Assembly (NCBI GenBank): GCA_016218805.1
Contig: JACRCW010000032.1
Span: 1 to 64,000, forward strand
DNA: 64,000 nucleotides
Direction of reading: 5' to 3'
DNA from: Deltaproteobacteria bacterium
GTDB taxonomy: Bacteria; Myxococcota; JACRCW01
Positions 14,376 through 23,873 of the stretch are shown here, piece after piece. The translations under genes were made by a program, and so were the position numbers. Numbering within the stretch: position 1 is the first letter of the stretch; each line of letters opens with the position of its first letter. Below the pieces are notes generated by a model. That model did no database searches. It was not told the origin of the DNA and saw nothing but the letters and a program-made list of their open reading frames with translations.

Positions 14376-17252
14376 GTGCGTGGACGGTGGTGGTGGCTGT
14401 TCGCGGTGGCGGTGGTGCTGTCCGGTACGCCGGCACGCGCCGAGGTGATTCTCCAGTGGTTTGAAACGCCGTGGCGGGAGATTGAAGCGCGCATGCCCGA
14501 GGTGGCGCTTGCGGGCTACCGCGCGCTGTGGCTCCCGCCGCCCACCAAGGGCGCGGACGGCGCGGGTGACGTCGGTTTTGCGGTGTTTGACCGGTTTGAC
14601 CTGGGCAACCGCAACCAGCGCGGCACCACGGCCACGCGCTACGGCACGCTGGCGGAGCTGCAATCCATGGTGCGCGCGGCGCACCGCTACGGCGTGCGCG
14701 TCTACTTTGACACCGTCATGAACCACAACTCCAACCCGGCACGGGTGGAGTTCCCGGGCGGTCCGGCCACGCCGCCCACGCTGTTGGAATACCCCGGCAT
14801 GACGCCGCTGGACTTCCATCTGCTGCCGGCCAACCCGGGTCCCGGCGCGGGCGAATACACCGCGCGCATCCCCACGGAGATGGGCGGTGGCACCGCGGTC
14901 ATCCGCACCACCAGCGGCGACGACGCGTACGTGGTGGCCGTGCGCATTGCGGACATCCCGGCCGCACAGCTGCCAACGGGCGGCGTCAACCACCCCGCGC
15001 TGGCCGGCTTCACCCACCTGGTGCAGGCCCCGCGGATGAACTTCCCCAATTGGCCCCACTATGAACTGTTCAACTACAGCCTGCTGGGGCTGGTGGACAT
15101 TGCCACCGAGCAGGGCGCCACCCCCGGCGTGGGCCCGGCCGCGTGGGACGGCACCAACTACACCCTCAGCGGCCCCACGCAGGCGCAGTGGCTGCGGTTG
15201 CCTCGCTACGTCCGCGCCCCTGACCGGCCGGAAACGTATCCCAACCAGGTTCCCGTTGATGAGGATTCCCGCGAATACCTGATGCGCTGGATCCGCTGGC
15301 TGTCCCTGGTGACGGACGCGGACGGGTTCCGCCTGGATGCCATCAAGCACGTGCCCACGGAGTTCTTTGCGGAGGACTGGCCGGGTGACCCTATTGCGTT
15401 TGTGAAAGGCATCCAGGATTCCTATGACACGCGCCGCGGCCTGACCGATTCCAACGACGACGACCTGGTGGACGACGCGGCGATCTTTGGCGAGTCATTC
15501 AGCGGCGAGATTGCGGGGGACCTGTCCGCGTACCGGCGCACCGGCATGCGCGTGCTCAACTTCCCACTGTTCTTCAACATCAAGGGCGTGTTTCCCGGTG
15601 GGTCGGGCGGGAGCCTGCGGTTGCTCGCGTCGCCCCTGCCGGCGGACCCGCAGGTGGGCGCCACGCGGGAGTTTGGCGGGATGGGCCGGTGGGACGCGGT
15701 GAGCTTCATCCAGTCCCATGACGAATGCCCGCCGGGCACGCCGGCGCGCACCGTCCCGCGGTGTGACAGCGGCAGCAACGCGCAGGATGACCTGGCGCAG
15801 TTGTTTGTGCTCATGCGCGTGGGCGACGGGGTGGTGTACTTTGACGGGAACAACTTCACGGAATCCACGTTTGTCCGCGCGGGCCGCCCGGATGCGCTGG
15901 GAGACCTCACCACCGTGATGCCGCAGATGGTGCGCGCCACCGAGGACACCGCGCGCGGCGCCATGTTCAACCGCTTTGTGGATGACGACGCGTACGTGTT
16001 TGAGCGCGTGGTGGACGGTCGCGGCGCCGCGGCGCTGGTGGTGATGCATGACGGCCTATCCGGGGTGGCCCGGTTTGGCGGGTTTGACCCGCGGCCGCTG
16101 GTGGTCACCGCGTTCCCGCCGGGCACCGTGCTGGAGGAACTGACCGGCAACGCGGTCACCGGCAGTGAAACGCTCACCGTCCTCCCGCCGTCCGGCGAGA
16201 CGCAGACCAACCTCACCAACGCGTACAACGCGCACAAGGCAGCCAACGAAGATGACGCGTCCCTGCCAACGGGGCATGGGTTGGTGTGGTTTGGCGTGAA
16301 TCCCGGACCCACGGGAAACTACCTGGTGTACGCACCGGTGGGCGCTGTGGCGCCCGGTGCCGCGCTGGAGGTTCGCACCGGCGGCGCGGCGGCGCCCACG
16401 CGCCAGGCGCAGACGGTGGGGCCCAAGAGCGCGTTCACCGGCCTGGCCATTCCCGCGGCCACGGTGACGGAGCACGTGGTGGCGTCGTCATTCAGTGTGC
16501 GTGTTCCGGTGGCCGCTGCCGGCGGGGCCACCGCGGGCGTTCGGCTGGATGGGGTGGTGCCGGCCGGGACCACGGGGCTCACCGGCACGGATGAAGGCCA
16601 GCTGGACGGGTACGCGCCCATGGCCGCGGCCGCCGGGTACTTTGAGGCCAACCTGGCCAACGTGCCCGCGGGCCAGCACCTGCTCACCGTGCGCGTGCTG
16701 ACCGGCGTGGCGGGTGCCGCGGGCCGCGTGCAGACGCTGCGCGCGCTGGTGAACGTGAGCGGCGCACCGCCGACGGACGGCGGGGTCACGCAGGATGCGG
16801 CCGTGGTGCAGGACTCCGGCACGCCGCACGACGCCGCCGTGGTGACGGATGCGGCGGTGACCGTGGATGCGGGACGGGACGGTGGCGTGACGCCGGATGC
16901 GGCGCACCCGGTTGACGCGGGCGGCGGCGACGCGGGCGCGCTGGACCCGGACAACGACGGAGTGCCCTCCGCGACGGACAACTGCCCCGCCATGTCCAAC
17001 GCGGACCAGGCGGACTTTGACCAGGACCACGTGGGTGACGTGTGTGACCTGTGCCCGCACGACGACGGCGCAGGCAGCGTGGACGCGGACGGCTGCCGGG
17101 TCATTGCACCCGCGCAACGCGAGCGCATCACGCGCCTGCTGGACATGGTGGTGGGGAACCTGCCCGCGGACCTGTCACTGGACGAGGACCTGGACGGCGA
17201 CCTGGATGCGGTGGACGTGGCGCGCGCGGTCAACCGCGCGCAGCAGAGGTGA
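14376..17252 (+). CDS. Secreted GH13 alpha-amylase-family enzyme with TSP3 and dockerin-like tail
   Basis: 958 residues from GTG 14376 (GAGGT just upstream; Sec signal ending GTPARA). The GH13 (beta/alpha)8 barrel keeps all four family regions: region I DTVMNH, region II GFRLDAIKH (nucleophile D321), region III IFGESFSG (acid/base E373) and region IV QSHDE (H448-D449). An inserted beta-rich region follows the barrel. Then come a DAAVV/DAG linker, a thrombospondin type-3 calcium repeat (DPDNDGVPSATDNCP) and a terminal DEDLDGDLDAVDVARAVN segment resembling half a dockerin. Known chemistry of the family is hydrolysis or transfer on alpha-1,4-glucans. It is the first gene of the 14376-28620 operon. 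Absence of a lipobox suggests a secreted or cohesin-like-tethered enzyme. Confidence 0.93.
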   Translation: MRGRWWWLFAVAVVLSGTPARAEVILQWFETPWREIEARMPEVALAGYRALWLPPPTKGADGAGDVGFAVFDRFDLGNRNQRGTTATRYGTLAELQSMVRAAHRYGVRVYFDTVMNHNSNPARVEFPGGPATPPTLLEYPGMTPLDFHLLPANPGPGAGEYTARIPTEMGGGTAVIRTTSGDDAYVVAVRIADIPAAQLPTGGVNHPALAGFTHLVQAPRMNFPNWPHYELFNYSLLGLVDIATEQGATPGVGPAAWDGTNYTLSGPTQAQWLRLPRYVRAPDRPETYPNQVPVDEDSREYLMRWIRWLSLVTDADGFRLDAIKHVPTEFFAEDWPGDPIAFVKGIQDSYDTRRGLTDSNDDDLVDDAAIFGESFSGEIAGDLSAYRRTGMRVLNFPLFFNIKGVFPGGSGGSLRLLASPLPADPQVGATREFGGMGRWDAVSFIQSHDECPPGTPARTVPRCDSGSNAQDDLAQLFVLMRVGDGVVYFDGNNFTESTFVRAGRPDALGDLTTVMPQMVRATEDTARGAMFNRFVDDDAYVFERVVDGRGAAALVVMHDGLSGVARFGGFDPRPLVVTAFPPGTVLEELTGNAVTGSETLTVLPPSGETQTNLTNAYNAHKAANEDDASLPTGHGLVWFGVNPGPTGNYLVYAPVGAVAPGAALEVRTGGAAAPTRQAQTVGPKSAFTGLAIPAATVTEHVVASSFSVRVPVAAAGGATAGVRLDGVVPAGTTGLTGTDEGQLDGYAPMAAAAGYFEANLANVPAGQHLLTVRVLTGVAGAAGRVQTLRALVNVSGAPPTDGGVTQDAAVVQDSGTPHDAAVVTDAAVTVDAGRDGGVTPDAAHPVDAGGGDAGALDPDNDGVPSATDNCPAMSNADQADFDQDHVGDVCDLCPHDDGAGSVDADGCRVIAPAQRERITRLLDMVVGNLPADLSLDEDLDGDLDAVDVARAVNRAQQR

Positions 17253-17257
17253 TTGCC

Positions 17258-17707
17258 ATGCAAAGGTTCCTGTTCCTGGTCACCCTCCTGGCCTGCGCGG
17301 GGGCCAACTGCCCGGGCACCGGTGGCGACGGAGGCAGCGGCCGCGGCAGCATCTCCGCGGTGTATCGCGCGGGTGCGCTGGAAGTCCTGCTGGACGCGGA
17401 TGAACCACCGCTGGCCCTGGCCGCCACCGTCCGCGTGGACGGGACCGAGATCACCGGCAGCGCTCTGCTGGGAGACGCCGCCGCCGGACGGGACCTGCTG
17501 CGGCAGAAGACGACGGGAAGTTCGCAACTGCGCTTTGCGGTGACTGACAGCCGCGCGCTGCGCGTGGCGCGCCAGGGGGTGGTGGTGCGCATCCCGGTGG
17601 CCGTGCTGCCCGCGCACGTGGTGGTGGACGAGATCAGCGCCGCCGACGGAGAAGGGCGGACCATGGAACTCACCGGGTTTGATGCCGCACCGGGGAGCGC
17701 ACCATGA
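17258..17707 (+). CDS. Small lipoprotein of the alpha-glucan operon
   Basis: 149 residues from ATG 17258 (AGAGGTGATTGCC upstream, 5 bases after the GH13 stop). The signal ends VTLLAC. The mature part after a Gly-rich linker is one beta-rich domain (SISAVYRAGALEVLLDADEP, later RQGVVVRIPVAVLPAHVVVDEI). I do not recognise the family. The stop overlaps the next start by 4 bases (ATGA at 17704), so translation is coupled to the giant lipoprotein that follows. Confidence 0.8.
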   Translation: MQRFLFLVTLLACAGANCPGTGGDGGSGRGSISAVYRAGALEVLLDADEPPLALAATVRVDGTEITGSALLGDAAAGRDLLRQKTTGSSQLRFAVTDSRALRVARQGVVVRIPVAVLPAHVVVDEISAADGEGRTMELTGFDAAPGSAP

Positions 17708-20700
17708 GCGGCCGCGGACGGGAATGCCCCCCACCCGGCCACTGGCGTTGCCGACCTCCCCCCGCAAGCCGGGGGAGGCAGGCCGGGGTCTTGCTCCTGG
17801 CGGCCTTGTTGGCCGGTGGGTGCGGGCTGGAGAGCCTGTTCTTTGTCAGGCAGTTTGAGGCCACACCGCCGCCCCACGCCATCATCAAGGGCCGCGTTTC
17901 TGACGTGGGTGACGTCATGGCCACCCGCCTGGCTGACAAGACCCTCACCGCGCGCGCCGTGGCCACCGACGGGCGCGTGCTGTCCACCGCGGAAACACAC
18001 GTGGACGGCGACTTCACGCTGAACCTGCCCGCCGACGTGGGTGACCAGTTCAACGTACGCGTGCTGGTGGGCGTGGGTGGCGCGCAGTTGCGTGGCCTGG
18101 CGCCGGACGTCCCCGGCCAGGACGGCACGGACAACGCCGTGACGGAAGTGGGTACGCTCGGGCTGGCCGCCACCGCCGCGGCGTTGCTGGTGGACGCGTA
18201 CACCGCCACCGCCCGCAGCGGGATGGCCGGCACGCCACCGTCCGTGACCCGCAAAGTGCTGGAGAACGCGTCGGACCGCGCCAACGAAGACGTGCTCGCC
18301 TACCACGTTGCGGTGCGCTCCATTGTTGAGGCGAGCGACGCCGCGCGCGGTCAGCCCGTGTTCAGTGACACCGGTGAGCCCACCGAAGCGGCCATCACCG
18401 CGGCGGGGCTCACCGTGGCGGACTACACGCGCCTGCGCGATGCAGCGGTGGCCGCCGTGGGCGTGCCCGTGGTGTGCGACCCCTCCCGTATCCGCGTGAT
18501 GTTCACGGTGGATATCAGCGGCTCCGCGCTGGACGGCAACGGCAAGCAGCAGTTCATCCGCCAGCTCCCCAAGGAGGGCCGCGTGTTCCTGGGGATCACC
18601 GTGGACCCGTCCTCACCGGTGGCGGATGCGTCCCGCACACTCAAGCCGCGCCTCATGCCCAATGACGTGGACACGGAGATGTTTGATGACGGGACGCAGG
18701 GTGACGAGGCCGCGGGCGACCAGGTGTTCACGACGACCCTGGTGCTCCCGCGCGGCATGCGCGTCATCTACAAGTACACCGACGGCTCGCCGGGAGAAGG
18801 CTACACGGGCACGGAGGAATGGCCGGGCAACGCGCGCATCCTGGAAGTGGTGGACGTCCTCACCTCGGACCCGGCCGGCAAGCCGGATTGTCTCGTCATC
18901 CGGCGGGATTCGTTTGGTGATGAGAGCAGCAACAAGAACTTTGTGAACCTCAACGCCTCCCTGGCGGGCGGCGCGCTCCAGTACGACACGGACCTGGGCG
19001 GTGCGGCGCTGGTCCCCGCGACGGGCGCTGACACCCTCCCGCAGGGCGGCTTGGCGGTGGACGCGCTGGGTGACGTCCCGCCGCTGACGCCCGCGGGCGT
19101 ACCGGAGGCGCGCGAGAACGGCGCGTGCGCCACCTGTCCCGCGCCTGTGACCGTGCCGGTGGATGACAACACGCCGCCGGCCGTCGTCGCGGCGCGCTTT
19201 GCGGCCACGGATGAAGTGCGCGTGCTCTTCACAGAGGACCTGGACCTGGGCAGCGCCGCCGCACGCGGCAACTACCTCGTCGTGGACGACCGCGAGGCGC
19301 CCGTGCCCATCCGCCGCATTGGCGTGGCGGGCGCGCTGGTGACCCTGTCCGTGGACCCCGTGGTGCCCACGCGGGCGTACCGCCTGTTTGTGGCGCGCGT
19401 GTCTGACGCCAGCCTGCAGCGCAACCCGGTGGCTGAAGTGGGCGGCGGCATCCGGATCCAGCAGGACACCATTGCGCCCACGCTGGTGGAGGCCGCGTGC
19501 ACCACCATCACGGAGGTCAACCCGGCCGCGCGTCCGGCCAACCCGCGCCAGGGCGAAGTGGTGCTGGTGCGCTTCTCCGAGGTGCTGGATCGCATCTCGG
19601 CGGAGAACACGTCCGGGTACGCGATTGAGGGACCCGAGGGCTCACTCCCCGTGTACGCCGCGTTCCAGCGCGGGCGGGACGTGCTGCTGGTGACGGAGTC
19701 CCTCACGGGCAACGTGGACTACGCGGTGCGCGTGACGGGCGTGTTTGACATGGCAGGCAACCTGGTGGGCCGTGATTCCACGACGACATTCAAGGGTCTG
19801 CAGCTGTACCGCGCGTCCATCTCCGCGGTGCCGGGGCATGCATGGCGCAGCGTGGACGGGCGTGACCGCGGCCTGCCCGAGGGCGACGGCCTGTACCTCA
19901 CCGGGACCCTGACGCTGGCCGCGCGCGCGACCGACGGCGCGGACATCCGCGTGACGGGACGGCCTGACGTGGCAGGGCGCGCGGGGTTTGAGCTGCTGCC
20001 CACGCCGGAGATGATCAGCGGCAAGCCGGTGTTCCGCGCGGAACTGCTGCTGCCGCCGGGCACGTACGCGTACAAGTTGGCGCATGGGTCGGTGGCGGAC
20101 GCGGTGGCGCCGCCCGCCACGCTGGAGACGGTGACCAAGAGCCTGTGCACCACCAACAACGCCACCGGCGTGCAGGTGGATCCCGTCACGCTCACCGGCA
20201 CCGACGGGCTGTCCTACGCGGGCGCGCGCCTGTCATTGTCCGGTGACGATCCGCCGGGCCCGGGCGTGCTGTTCAAGCGCGAGAACCCGGACAGCATCCT
20301 CAACGTGGTGGACGCGGACGTGGACGGCCCGGTGCACCTTATCGGCACCTGGCGGGACGTGCCGTTTGGCGCGGGACGCGACTACGACGACGGCAAGCGC
20401 GAGCTGACGATGCCCGTGTCCGGCGCGACGGACACCGCCGGACCGCTGCCCATTGCGGCGGAAGCGCGCGACAGCGAGAGCGTGCTGGTCAGCTTTGACG
20501 AGGCCATCTCCACCAACGCGTCCGACCTGGTGGCGACGGTGACCGACGAGGGCGGCGTGGCGCTGCCCGCCAGCGTGCTGGTCACCGCGGTGCCGCGGCC
20601 CAGCCAGGCGGTGCTGCGCACGGGCCCCATGGCGCTCAACCGCGGGTACACCGTGCTGGTGAGCCGCGTGGCGGATGGTGCCGGTCACGTGTCCACGGAC

Positions 20701-22017
20701 CTGCGCACTGTCGCGTTCACCTCGCCGGGGTCGTTCACGCCGTTCACCCCCGTTGTGGATGAGGACCCGCCCGCGGTCACCTCCGTCCTGGCCACCGGGC
20801 CCACCACCATCCTGGTGCGCTTCACGGAACGCGTGGCGTCCTCCGCGGCGGCCGTGTCCCACTACGCCCTGGAGCACCGCACCGGCGGCACGGCGCCCAC
20901 GGTGAGCGGCGCGCGCCTTTCAGAGGCGGGCCGCGCGGTGATTCTCACCACGTCCGCGCAGGAGCGCCTGGCGCCGTATGCGCTGGTGGTGACCAGCATT
21001 GAGGACGTGGCCAGCCCGCCCAACCGGCTGACCACGCAGCGCGTGGAATTCAACGGGTTTGGTGACTCCACGCCGCCGGAAATCACGTGGGCCAAGGCGG
21101 TGAACGCCACCATGGTGGTGCTGAAGTTCAGCGAAGCGCTGGACGCGTCCACCGCGGCCACCCATGGCAACTACGCGATTGCCGGCGTCAACGTGCTGTC
21201 CGCAACGCCGTCCCACAACGCGGACGTGGCGCGCAGCGCGTTCAACGAGGCGTGGGCGCCGGTGCGGCAGGACCTGGTGGTGCTCAAGACGGACACCATG
21301 CAGGGCGGGCGCACGCTGCAGGTCTCGGCGACCGGAGTGCTGGACCTGTCGGGCAATGCGTCCGCGTCCACCGCGGCGTTCACGTCGGTGGCGCAGGCAC
21401 CCAATGTGACCGTGGTGCTGCGCTATTTGGCCAGCAACACGGCGCAGGTGGTGGGCGTGGGACAGGGCGGTGCGGCGGGCGTTCCGGCGCGCGCCATCTC
21501 GGCCGCGCGGCTGGCGGCGGAACGTGAAGGCATCTTTGTGCTGGGCACCGCGCTGACGGAAGACGGCGCCACGCCGGTGACGGACAGCCCGCTTACGCGC
21601 GGGCTGGGCGGCTTCCCTGCGGAGGGCAGCCCGTTGGACGGCGTGGAACCGCAACTGAAGGATGACGGCACGGGCGGGGATGCAACCGCGGGCGACAACA
21701 TCTTCACGCTGCAGATTACCGGCGTGCCGCTGGGGTCGGTGGTTTCGTACAAGGCTTTCGCTTCTTACTCGGTGGCGTACCAGCAATCCTCCGGTGACCC
21801 GTTGGCGGCGTTTGCGGACGCACCCGCCGGTCCGCGCGTGTTCACGGATGGGCAGGAGTACCCGGGCAATGACAACGCAGCCTGGCTGCTGGCGGACGAG
21901 GACGGCGACGGAAAGATTGTGCTGGATAACCTGTTTGGTGACGAGATCACCTTCAAGCGAAAGACCGGGTTCCGGCCGTTCGCCTGGGTGACGGACGCGT
22001 GGCGGAGGCAGGAATGA
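17704..22017 (+). CDS. Giant multi-domain lipoprotein, SusE/F-like surface glycan-binding candidate
   Basis: 1437 residues from ATG 17704, overlapping the preceding stop. A long Arg/Pro-rich N-region precedes the core LLLAALLAGGC. After a carboxypeptidase-regulatory-like domain come beta modules of two sorts: SbsA/Big_5-like Ig repeats (for example EVRVLFTEDLDLGSAAARGN, around residues 495-590, and again at ~940 and ~1030-1140), and modules with (D)DGTxGDxxAGD plus LPxGxxxxYK strands (around 330 and 1325, choice-of-anchor X type). A segment LLPPGTYAYKLAHG resembles the carbohydrate-binding Ig fold of CBM20/48. A GTWRDV motif near 880 recurs at the end of the next gene. The glycan-binding role is inferred from these folds and the GH13 neighbours. 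Confidence 0.82.
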   Translation: MSGRGRECPPPGHWRCRPPPASRGRQAGVLLLAALLAGGCGLESLFFVRQFEATPPPHAIIKGRVSDVGDVMATRLADKTLTARAVATDGRVLSTAETHVDGDFTLNLPADVGDQFNVRVLVGVGGAQLRGLAPDVPGQDGTDNAVTEVGTLGLAATAAALLVDAYTATARSGMAGTPPSVTRKVLENASDRANEDVLAYHVAVRSIVEASDAARGQPVFSDTGEPTEAAITAAGLTVADYTRLRDAAVAAVGVPVVCDPSRIRVMFTVDISGSALDGNGKQQFIRQLPKEGRVFLGITVDPSSPVADASRTLKPRLMPNDVDTEMFDDGTQGDEAAGDQVFTTTLVLPRGMRVIYKYTDGSPGEGYTGTEEWPGNARILEVVDVLTSDPAGKPDCLVIRRDSFGDESSNKNFVNLNASLAGGALQYDTDLGGAALVPATGADTLPQGGLAVDALGDVPPLTPAGVPEARENGACATCPAPVTVPVDDNTPPAVVAARFAATDEVRVLFTEDLDLGSAAARGNYLVVDDREAPVPIRRIGVAGALVTLSVDPVVPTRAYRLFVARVSDASLQRNPVAEVGGGIRIQQDTIAPTLVEAACTTITEVNPAARPANPRQGEVVLVRFSEVLDRISAENTSGYAIEGPEGSLPVYAAFQRGRDVLLVTESLTGNVDYAVRVTGVFDMAGNLVGRDSTTTFKGLQLYRASISAVPGHAWRSVDGRDRGLPEGDGLYLTGTLTLAARATDGADIRVTGRPDVAGRAGFELLPTPEMISGKPVFRAELLLPPGTYAYKLAHGSVADAVAPPATLETVTKSLCTTNNATGVQVDPVTLTGTDGLSYAGARLSLSGDDPPGPGVLFKRENPDSILNVVDADVDGPVHLIGTWRDVPFGAGRDYDDGKRELTMPVSGATDTAGPLPIAAEARDSESVLVSFDEAISTNASDLVATVTDEGGVALPASVLVTAVPRPSQAVLRTGPMALNRGYTVLVSRVADGAGHVSTDLRTVAFTSPGSFTPFTPVVDEDPPAVTSVLATGPTTILVRFTERVASSAAAVSHYALEHRTGGTAPTVSGARLSEAGRAVILTTSAQERLAPYALVVTSIEDVASPPNRLTTQRVEFNGFGDSTPPEITWAKAVNATMVVLKFSEALDASTAATHGNYAIAGVNVLSATPSHNADVARSAFNEAWAPVRQDLVVLKTDTMQGGRTLQVSATGVLDLSGNASASTAAFTSVAQAPNVTVVLRYLASNTAQVVGVGQGGAAGVPARAISAARLAAEREGIFVLGTALTEDGATPVTDSPLTRGLGGFPAEGSPLDGVEPQLKDDGTGGDATAGDNIFTLQITGVPLGSVVSYKAFASYSVAYQQSSGDPLAAFADAPAGPRVFTDGQEYPGNDNAAWLLADEDGDGKIVLDNLFGDEITFKRKTGFRPFAWVTDAWRRQE
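17755..17778. other. Perfect hairpin inside the signal-peptide region
   Basis: cctccccc (17755-17762) pairs with gggggagg (17771-17778) across an 8-base loop, within the codons of the Arg/Pro-rich N-region of the giant lipoprotein. Stable enough to slow translation or cause partial termination between the small and the giant lipoprotein. No T-run follows. Confidence 0.5.
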
Positions 22018-23873
22018 GCGCCCATCGGGCGGTTGGGGGGCTCGTGGTGGTGGGCGCGCTGCTGGCGTGCACGGGCGGTGGCGGCGGCACCAGGGATCCG
22101 CCCAAGGGTGACGGGTTTGCCGCCGCGTATTCCGTTGACGAGACCACGCTGGTCCTGGCGTTCACCCGCAAGCTCAAGGGGGACACGGTGCGCGCGGACG
22201 TGTTTGCGGTGGAGGACCGCACCGTGGTGCCCGCCGTGGTGCTGACGGTCCTCTCCGCCACGCGCAGCGGTGACGCGGAGGTCACGTTGGTCACGGGCAC
22301 GCAGGAGCACGGGCGTACGTACACGCTGCGCATCACCGGGTTGCAGGACGCTGACGGCAACGCGCTGGACGGCACGCTCAACTTCCTGGGCGGCGGGGTG
22401 GCGCAGACGGCCGCCGTGACGTTCAGCGTTCCTGACGGTGACCGCATCCGCGCGTGGGGGAACCTCCGCCTGGAACTGACGGTGCAGGCCACCACGGGCG
22501 CGTTTTCAGACCGGCTGCAGGCGGTGTCCCTGGCGGCGTCCGGTACGGGCCTGGCCGCCACGGTGCAGGTGGTGGTGGACGGGGACCGCACGGTGGACCG
22601 CCGTGATGACGTGGACCCGGTGGTGGACCGGCGCGCGTACGCCGCGCGCGTGGTGACGGACCACGGCGTGCCGGCCAGCCCGCTGGTTCCGTTTGCCGTG
22701 ACCGCGCCCGGTGCGCTGACCGTGGAGGTGGGCCTGCTGGCGCCGCCCACGCCGGTGCAGCCCGGCAGCGGCTTCACCCCGCCCACGGATGCCAACCCCG
22801 GTGACGGCGTGAAGCGCATCCGCATTGTGGTGGATGACCGCCTGTCTGGTGAGCTGGTGAACCCCGCGGTGACCTGCAGCTTCACGGCGGCGGGTGACTT
22901 TGACGCAAGCTTCCCGCAGCAACGGGTGCTGGCCACGCCAACGGAGAGCGGCTTGTACGAGGTGGAGGCGGGCATCAAGGTGGATCCCAACCGGCGCCTG
23001 GATGGCCTGACGGATTCCACGCTGCCGTACATCCTCATCCTCCACACCAACGGCGTGGACGTGGAGACCATCAACCTCTCCATCATCGCGCCGGACGAGA
23101 CCCCCGAGGCGGTGGTGCTCCCGCTGGGGGACCGGACCATGACGCCGGTGCAGTTCCGCGTGGACGTGGGCGGGTCGTTCCTTGTCGCGGACGGGTCACA
23201 GCGCGGGTTGTTCCCGGGTGAAGCGCCGTTCCTCACGGGGGAATGGCAGCGCGCGGCGGACGCGCTGGGCCGCAACGCGGGTGACGCATTCACCGGCGGC
23301 GAGCAGACCACGCTGGAGATGCGGCCCGACCCGGCGCACCCCGGCGTGTGGACCAAGACGCTGTGGCTCCCGCCGGGACGGCCGTACGGGTGGAAGCTGG
23401 TGCGCTGCCAGGCCGGCGTGGGCTGCGGCCCGCTCAATGAACGCGTTGCCTCCAGCGGGCGCGCGTTTGCCACCGTCATGAAGAACCTGGCCACGGAGAA
23501 CCTGGACGCGTTTGCCAACCCGCAGGTGGTCATTGTGGATCCCCACGCGCTCTCGTCGGTGCCGCTGGCATCCGGCAGCACCAACTATTCCGGCGCGCAC
23601 GTGTACGTGGGCAACGGCGCGGGTGCGGAGGCCAACCCCGCGGGGATGCCGCGCGCGGACACGCTGTTCAAACAGGAGGTCCCGGACCTCGCCGTCGTCG
23701 TTGGGGATGAACCCGTCATCACGCCCGTGTACGTGGTGGGCACCTGGCGTGACGTGAACCTGCCGGTGCGGCCGGCGGAGATCCTGGCGGGCGGCAGCGT
23801 GGTGAGCCTCACCCCGTATGACTACGACGAGGGCTTCATAGGCCGGTACCCGCCGTCCCGGAGCGCGCCATGA
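22014..23873 (+). CDS. Multi-domain lipoprotein with CBM-like modules
   Basis: 619 residues from ATG 22014, overlapping the previous stop by 4 bases. The signal ends VVGALLAC and is followed by a Gly-rich linker. The N-terminal domain is Big_5-like (DETTLVLAFTRKLKGDTVRA). A middle beta region includes a choice-of-anchor-like stretch. Around residue 460 WLPPGRPYGWKLVRC resembles a CBM20/48-type strand, and the C-terminus carries VYVVGTWRDV, matching a motif in the upstream giant lipoprotein. The order (lipoprotein, lipoprotein, GH13) suggests that these proteins hold alpha-glucan at the cell surface. No catalytic residues seen. The next gene overlaps by 4 bases. Confidence 0.82.
   Translation: MSAHRAVGGLVVVGALLACTGGGGGTRDPPKGDGFAAAYSVDETTLVLAFTRKLKGDTVRADVFAVEDRTVVPAVVLTVLSATRSGDAEVTLVTGTQEHGRTYTLRITGLQDADGNALDGTLNFLGGGVAQTAAVTFSVPDGDRIRAWGNLRLELTVQATTGAFSDRLQAVSLAASGTGLAATVQVVVDGDRTVDRRDDVDPVVDRRAYAARVVTDHGVPASPLVPFAVTAPGALTVEVGLLAPPTPVQPGSGFTPPTDANPGDGVKRIRIVVDDRLSGELVNPAVTCSFTAAGDFDASFPQQRVLATPTESGLYEVEAGIKVDPNRRLDGLTDSTLPYILILHTNGVDVETINLSIIAPDETPEAVVLPLGDRTMTPVQFRVDVGGSFLVADGSQRGLFPGEAPFLTGEWQRAADALGRNAGDAFTGGEQTTLEMRPDPAHPGVWTKTLWLPPGRPYGWKLVRCQAGVGCGPLNERVASSGRAFATVMKNLATENLDAFANPQVVIVDPHALSSVPLASGSTNYSGAHVYVGNGAGAEANPAGMPRADTLFKQEVPDLAVVVGDEPVITPVYVVGTWRDVNLPVRPAEILAGGSVVSLTPYDYDEGFIGRYPPSRSAP

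Noticed and set aside
14351..14464. 37-codon open frame with a good ribosome-binding site overlapping the start of the first GH13 gene
   Set aside because: The peptide is Arg/Val/Gly-rich without recognisable features and overlaps the signal-peptide codons. Possibly a coupling leader, but not supportable as a gene.
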